Source: an uncultured Alphaproteobacteria bacterium (GTDB lineage: Bacteria > Pseudomonadota > Alphaproteobacteria > CAAHEQ01 > UBA3637). Taken from it: 64,000 nucleotides of DNA. How positions within the stretch are numbered: position 1 is the first letter of the stretch; every line of letters starts with the position of its first letter. The DNA lies in the NCBI GenBank assembly GCA_934202735.1, contig CAKPYH010000003.1:124001-188000 (forward strand). Direction: 5' to 3'. The notes under the pieces were generated by a model. It saw only the letters and a program-made list of their open reading frames with translations, searched no databases and was not told where the DNA came from. Made by a program: the position numbers and the translations under genes. Below, in pieces: positions 60,145 to 64,000 of the stretch.

Positions 60145-61971
60145 ATGATACGATTATTACCCCAAAACCTGATCAATCAAATTGCCGCCGGCGAAGTGGT
60201 GGAACGGCCGGCATCGGCCCTGAAAGAATTGATTGAAAATGCCTTGGATGCCGGGGCGACCCAAATTGATATCACGTTGACAAACGGGGGCAAGACATAC
60301 TTGTCCGTTGCGGATAACGGACGCGGTATGACACCCGATGAATTGACCTTGGCCGTAGAACGGCATGCGACAAGTAAATTGCCGACAGAAGACTTGTTTA
60401 ACATCAACTTTTTGGGTTTTCGGGGGGAAGCGTTGCCGTCCATCGCATCGGTATCGCGCTTGACCTTGACTTCGCGGCCGCCGGAAGCGAACGAAGCTTG
60501 GGCCTTGACCGTTGATGCCGGTATCAAGCAAGTCCCGCGCCCGGCGGCACGCGGGGCCGGTACAACGGTGGAAGTGCGAGACTTGTTTTATGCAACACCG
60601 GCACGATTGAAGTTTTTGAAATCAGATGCCTCTGAAACGGCGGCGATCAAGGACACGGTGGCCCGCTTGGGCATGGCTTATCCGGCGGTCGGATTTTCGG
60701 TGTCGGACGATCGGCGGCGGCTCTTGTCTTATCCGGCGGGACAAGCCTTGTTGACACGCCTGGACACCGTCATCGGAAAAGCCTTTGCCGAAAACACCGT
60801 CCCGGTACATGCCGAATATGAAGGAATCACGCTGGACGGATATATCGGATTGCCCACTTATACACGGGCCACAGGAACGGAACAATACTTGTTTGTGAAC
60901 GGACGATGTATCCGCGACAAGTTGTTAAACGGCGTGATTCGGGCCGCTTATCAGGGGCTGATCGGGCATGATACATTTCCGGTGGTGGCTTTATTTCTGC
61001 GTGTGCCTAATACCGATGTAGATGTCAATGTACACCCCGCCAAAACGGAAGTACGATTCAAAGATCCGGCCCGCGTGAAAGGGTTGATTATCGGGGCCAT
61101 CCGAAACACGTTGGCCGAACATGGGAATAGGACCGCAACAACAATTGGCATCGGGGCGTTGGATAAGGCACAAACGGATAGCCCGATTTCTCCGGCCCTA
61201 TCCCTGATGTCCCGGGGGACCACTCGGGGATACAGGACACCGTTGTCCCGTCCGACTGTTTCTTCTTTCGGGCCTGAACGGCCCGCGGTTTCACCGGTAC
61301 GGGCACCGGTTGAACCCGGCTTTTTACAGGATAGTTTTTCTGTGCGAACCGAACCGGTCGCAGCCATGTCGGAACCGCAACCCGAAACGTTGCCCCCGCT
61401 GGGCCTGGCCAAAGCACAGCTGCATCAAACCTATATTGTAGCTCAAGCGGCGGACGGTATTGTCATTGTGGATCAGCATGCGGCACATGAACGGTTGACG
61501 TATGAAAAGTTGGTAAAAAATATGGACGGCCGGGTTCAAACGCAGGCTTTATTGATTCCCGAAATTATGACGCTGACCCCCGATGAAGTGCGGGTCCTGA
61601 CGGAACGGGCCGGAGAATTGGCGGCGTTCGGATTGGTGTTAGACGCGTTTGGAACGGATTGTGTGGCGGTGCGTGAAATACCGGCCCTGATGGATAAAAC
61701 GGACCTGAAACGATTGGTACAGGATGTGGCGGATACGTTGCGAGAATATGATGATACTGTTGTTTTGAAAGATCGTATGAAAGACATCTGTGCCAAAATG
61801 GCTTGCCACGGGTCTGTACGGGCGGGACGCGTGCTGACCCTTGATGAAATGAATGCCTTGTTGCGTCAAATGGAAGATTGCGGAACATCGGGACAATGTA
61901 TTCACGGACGACCGACATATATTACCTTGAAACTGAACGATATAGAACGGTTGTTCGGCCGACGGGATTAG
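60145..61971 (+). CDS. mutL: DNA mismatch repair protein MutL
   Basis: 608 residues. GHKL ATPase N-terminus (QIAAGEVVERPASALKELI, NALDAGAT, DNGRGM), NVHPAKTEVRF, a Pro/Arg-rich linker (about 340-410), and the dimerisation/endonuclease domain. The metal motif DQHA-x2-E-x4-E is present (DQHAAHERLTYE), with ACH and QCIHGRP further on, so it is an endonuclease-type MutL, as expected where MutH is absent. RBS AAAGGA. Confidence 0.97.
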   Translation: MIRLLPQNLINQIAAGEVVERPASALKELIENALDAGATQIDITLTNGGKTYLSVADNGRGMTPDELTLAVERHATSKLPTEDLFNINFLGFRGEALPSIASVSRLTLTSRPPEANEAWALTVDAGIKQVPRPAARGAGTTVEVRDLFYATPARLKFLKSDASETAAIKDTVARLGMAYPAVGFSVSDDRRRLLSYPAGQALLTRLDTVIGKAFAENTVPVHAEYEGITLDGYIGLPTYTRATGTEQYLFVNGRCIRDKLLNGVIRAAYQGLIGHDTFPVVALFLRVPNTDVDVNVHPAKTEVRFKDPARVKGLIIGAIRNTLAEHGNRTATTIGIGALDKAQTDSPISPALSLMSRGTTRGYRTPLSRPTVSSFGPERPAVSPVRAPVEPGFLQDSFSVRTEPVAAMSEPQPETLPPLGLAKAQLHQTYIVAQAADGIVIVDQHAAHERLTYEKLVKNMDGRVQTQALLIPEIMTLTPDEVRVLTERAGELAAFGLVLDAFGTDCVAVREIPALMDKTDLKRLVQDVADTLREYDDTVVLKDRMKDICAKMACHGSVRAGRVLTLDEMNALLRQMEDCGTSGQCIHGRPTYITLKLNDIERLFGRRD

Positions 61972-61987
61972 GTCATGCTTTCGGGGC

Positions 61988-62016
61988 TTGACTTCATCGG
62001 AAAAATCCGTTATACT
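61988..62016 (+). promoter_or_regulatory. promoter of msbA
   Basis: TTGACT (61988-61993), 17-nt spacer, TATACT (62011-62016), 17 nt after the mutL stop. Confidence 0.75.
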
Positions 62017-62052
62017 GACCGCAATTTTTGATTTGAAACAGGGAAAAAAAGA

Positions 62053-63834
62053 ATGGGACTCAGTAAAGCCGAAAAAGCCAAAATTAAAGAGAAATTCAAA
62101 GAAATCAACTTGGTGCGCAACTATTCGCGGATGGCACCGTATGTACGGCCGTATTGGATACGGGCGGTGGTGTCATTGGTGATCACCATTCCGATCGGGG
62201 CGATGGATGCGGTGATTGCCTGGGCCTTAAAGCCCTATATGGACTCGGTGATGATTGAAAAAACGGTTCAATCTACTTCTTTAATCCCCTTGTTGATCGT
62301 GCTGTTCAGTTTGGTTCAAAGTTTACTCAACTATGCCGCCACATATTTGAACAGCTGGGTCGGAAATAAAATCACAATGGATTTGAAATTCACTTTGTTT
62401 AAGAAAATGGTCCATAATGATCCGGCTTTTTTTGACAAGAATACATCGGGAGATATTCAATATCGTTTTAATTCCGATGCCGAATTGGCTTGCAACGGGT
62501 TATTGAGCAATTTGAAATTGTTTACAACACGGTTGTTTTCGTCTATTGCGCTTATCTTTGTGTTGTTTTGGAATTCATGGCAGTTATCCATTATTGCTTT
62601 GATCGTCCTGTTTGGGGCGTTGTATCCTTTAGCCGGTGTCCGTCGTAAAATAAAAGGCATTATGAAAAAAACGGTTTTTTCCGGATCACGCATTATGACC
62701 CATTATAACGAAGCCTTTGCCGGCAACCGCGTCATTACATCCTATAACCTGTACGGGTATCAAGTATCCTGTTTCCGCAACACGCTGCAAGAAGTGTTCA
62801 AGTTGGGTATGAAAATGGTCAAGCGTACGGGATTATTGACACCGATGATGCACTTTATTGTATCGCTGGGGATTGCCGGTGTGATTTTTATAGGAAGTTA
62901 TCTGATCAATCAAGGGCAACTAACAACCGGCGGGTTTGTCTCTTTTATTACGGCGTTATTGATGCTGTATACACCGGTTAAGTCTATCGGTTCCACCTTT
63001 ACGAATGTGCAAATGTCATTCCTGGCCATGGAACGGGTATTTGAATTGCTGGACAAAGTACCGATGATTCGCAGTAAACCACATGCCCCCCTGTTGACAC
63101 AAATTCGGCGGGATATTGTTTATCGGGATGTTTCGTTTGAATATGTGCCAGGCCGGCCGGTGTTAAAGCATGTGAATCTGACGATTCCCAAAGGCCATAC
63201 CATTGCCTTTGTCGGGAACTCCGGCGGGGGAAAAACGACATTTGTCAACCTGCTGCCTCGGTTTTATGATGTAAGCAGCGGGGCTATTTTAATTGACGGA
63301 ACGGATATTCGGGATTTGAATTTGGATTCATTACGGGATAAAATTGCCGTTGTGTTTCAAGATAATATCTTGTTTGCCGGGACCATTCGCCATAACATTA
63401 TGTTAGGTAAAGAGGGCGCAACCGAGGAAGAAGTACGTCATGCCGTAACGAATGCGTGCTTGGACGAATTTATTGAATCTTTACCTCAAGGGTTGGATAC
63501 GGAAATCGGTGAACGGGGTATTTTATTATCCGGCGGTCAACGGCAACGGATTGCCATTGCGCGAGCCTTCATTAAAAATGCCCCGATTGTGATACTGGAC
63601 GAAGCCACATCCGCCTTGGATAATAAGTCCGAACAAATTGTGCAACAGGCGATTTATAACCTGATGGCGGATCGGACTGTCTTTATTGTGGCGCACCGTT
63701 TATCCACCGTTCGTAATGCCGATAAAATTGTCGTCATCAATCAGGGTGAAATTGTGGAAAGCGGCACGCATGAAGAGTTGATTGCACGTGAAAATTCGGT
63801 ATATGCATCCCTGTATCGGACACAGCTGAAATAA
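62053..63834 (+). CDS. msbA: MsbA-like lipid A/multidrug ABC exporter
   Basis: 593 residues. A basic N-terminal cytosolic segment, six TM helices (about 35-320), then the ATPase: Walker A GNSGGGKTT, Q-loop in VVFQDN, signature LSGGQRQRIA, Walker B IVILDEATSALD and switch His in VAHRLS. Full-length half-transporter that works as a homodimer to flip lipid A-core or similar lipids. Exact substrate is inferred from family. Confidence 0.92.
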   Translation: MGLSKAEKAKIKEKFKEINLVRNYSRMAPYVRPYWIRAVVSLVITIPIGAMDAVIAWALKPYMDSVMIEKTVQSTSLIPLLIVLFSLVQSLLNYAATYLNSWVGNKITMDLKFTLFKKMVHNDPAFFDKNTSGDIQYRFNSDAELACNGLLSNLKLFTTRLFSSIALIFVLFWNSWQLSIIALIVLFGALYPLAGVRRKIKGIMKKTVFSGSRIMTHYNEAFAGNRVITSYNLYGYQVSCFRNTLQEVFKLGMKMVKRTGLLTPMMHFIVSLGIAGVIFIGSYLINQGQLTTGGFVSFITALLMLYTPVKSIGSTFTNVQMSFLAMERVFELLDKVPMIRSKPHAPLLTQIRRDIVYRDVSFEYVPGRPVLKHVNLTIPKGHTIAFVGNSGGGKTTFVNLLPRFYDVSSGAILIDGTDIRDLNLDSLRDKIAVVFQDNILFAGTIRHNIMLGKEGATEEEVRHAVTNACLDEFIESLPQGLDTEIGERGILLSGGQRQRIAIARAFIKNAPIVILDEATSALDNKSEQIVQQAIYNLMADRTVFIVAHRLSTVRNADKIVVINQGEIVESGTHEELIARENSVYASLYRTQLK

Positions 63835-63838
63835 AAGT

Positions 63839-64000
63839 CTAATCTTCCAACTCTGCCCGTGTGAACGTGTATTTTTCGCCGCAAAATTGACAAGCGGTTT
63901 CAATAACACCATCGGCATTGTACAAATCGGCCCGTTCTTTCGCCGACATTTGGCGCAAAAAGCGTTCCATTTTTCCCCGATAACACCGACACTCAAACAT
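63839..64000 (-). CDS. hslO: Hsp33 chaperonin, C-terminal fragment (continues outside window)
   Basis: The last 53 residues, reading in from the right edge. The redox zinc centre is visible: FECRCYRGKMERF (CxC) and TACQFCGEKYTF (CxxC), followed by a stop at 63839. Hsp33 is an oxidation-activated holdase. The first codon in the window is ATG but aligns inside the protein. Convergent with msbA, stops 4 bp apart. Confidence 0.88.
   Translation of the reverse strand: MFECRCYRGKMERFLRQMSAKERADLYNADGVIETACQFCGEKYTFTRAELED

Overview
The window looks like a chromosome segment of an uncultured, probably gut-associated alphaproteobacterium. This is inferred from gene content, since no 16S is present. 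The markers are a CtrA-type response regulator, a CarD regulator, an EIIA-Man/HPr pair followed by slyX, OmlA-type BamE, a yfgM-bamB-der cluster and an orphan prepilin-like protein with a GRSMVEMLG start, which I recall from uncultured gut Alphaproteobacteria. Housekeeping genes are moderately GC-rich. Several islands are clearly AT-richer (about 12.4-15.0, 22.8-24.5, 38.9-40.6, 46.7-48.9 and 53.6-56.7 kb). Promoters are easy to see: close relatives of TTGACA-N16-18-TATAAT stand in front of most transcription units, and TAAACT is a recurring -10 variant.

Layout. 1-3324: large secreted repeat protein (minus strand, C-terminus outside the window). 3450-5758: rplY-pth-RsmB-like methyltransferase operon. 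5918-6789: PTS regulatory operon (EIIA-Man, HPr, SlyX). 7130-11332: SDR, YfgM-like, BamB, Der. 11.4-18.0 kb: tRNA-Leu(CAA), nucleoside phosphorylase with an operator-like palindrome, a polytopic membrane protein convergent with an AlgX/AlgJ-like protein, a Y-family polymerase with a tiny upstream ORF, and a GT2/radical-SAM deletion scar, then tRNA-Ala(CGC). 18.0-22.7 kb: CarD-MscS-lipoprotein, BamE, tRNA-Gly(TCC)-tuf. 22.8-29.1 kb: small membrane and secreted proteins, TrmJ operon, psd-pssA, tRNA-Leu(CAG) and small unknown genes. 29.1-36.3 kb: AcrAB-type RND pump, divergent LOG-family protein and NhaP2-type antiporter. 36.3-40.7 kb: accessory zone with a two-TM unknown protein, a FimB-sized tyrosine recombinase, tRNA-Lys(CTT) and an operator-controlled operon for a 58-residue Cys/Gly peptide. 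40.7-45.1 kb: CtrA-like regulator, two membrane proteins, TyrS, prepilin-like protein, tRNA-Pro(TGG). 45.3-51.6 kb: Nudix protein, tRNA-Pro(GGG), sugar oxidoreductase/glycosyltransferase pair, zinc-ribbon ORF, Ogt, acetyltransferase, ADP-ribosylglycohydrolase. 51.7-57.4 kb: HExxH metallopeptidase-like protein, fused m5C plus amino-methyltransferase divergent from an HNH nuclease, membrane protein. 57.5-64.0 kb: LemA-like, rpsB-tsf, mutL, msbA, and the C-terminus of hslO.

How genes work together. The core parts serve translation (rplY, pth, tuf, rpsB, tsf, tyrS, trmJ, seven tRNAs), envelope building (BamB, BamE, YfgM-like, Psd/PssA, MsbA, MscS, AcrAB) and replication/repair (MutL with its endonuclease motif, Ogt, Y-family polymerase). 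The best candidates for undescribed biology are (1) the peptide operon at 38916-40570, with a promoter whose start site is covered by a perfect 17-bp palindrome, a Cys/Gly peptide, a hairpin, an unknown 241-residue protein and a membrane protein, flanked by a 23/24-bp direct repeat and near a tRNA-Lys with a short recombinase; (2) the restriction-modification locus at 53596-56693, whose dual methyltransferase carries a 10-bp homopolymer exactly in the interdomain linker; and (3) the HEMQH protein at 51679-53538. All functional statements rest on reading motifs by eye; no database search was possible.
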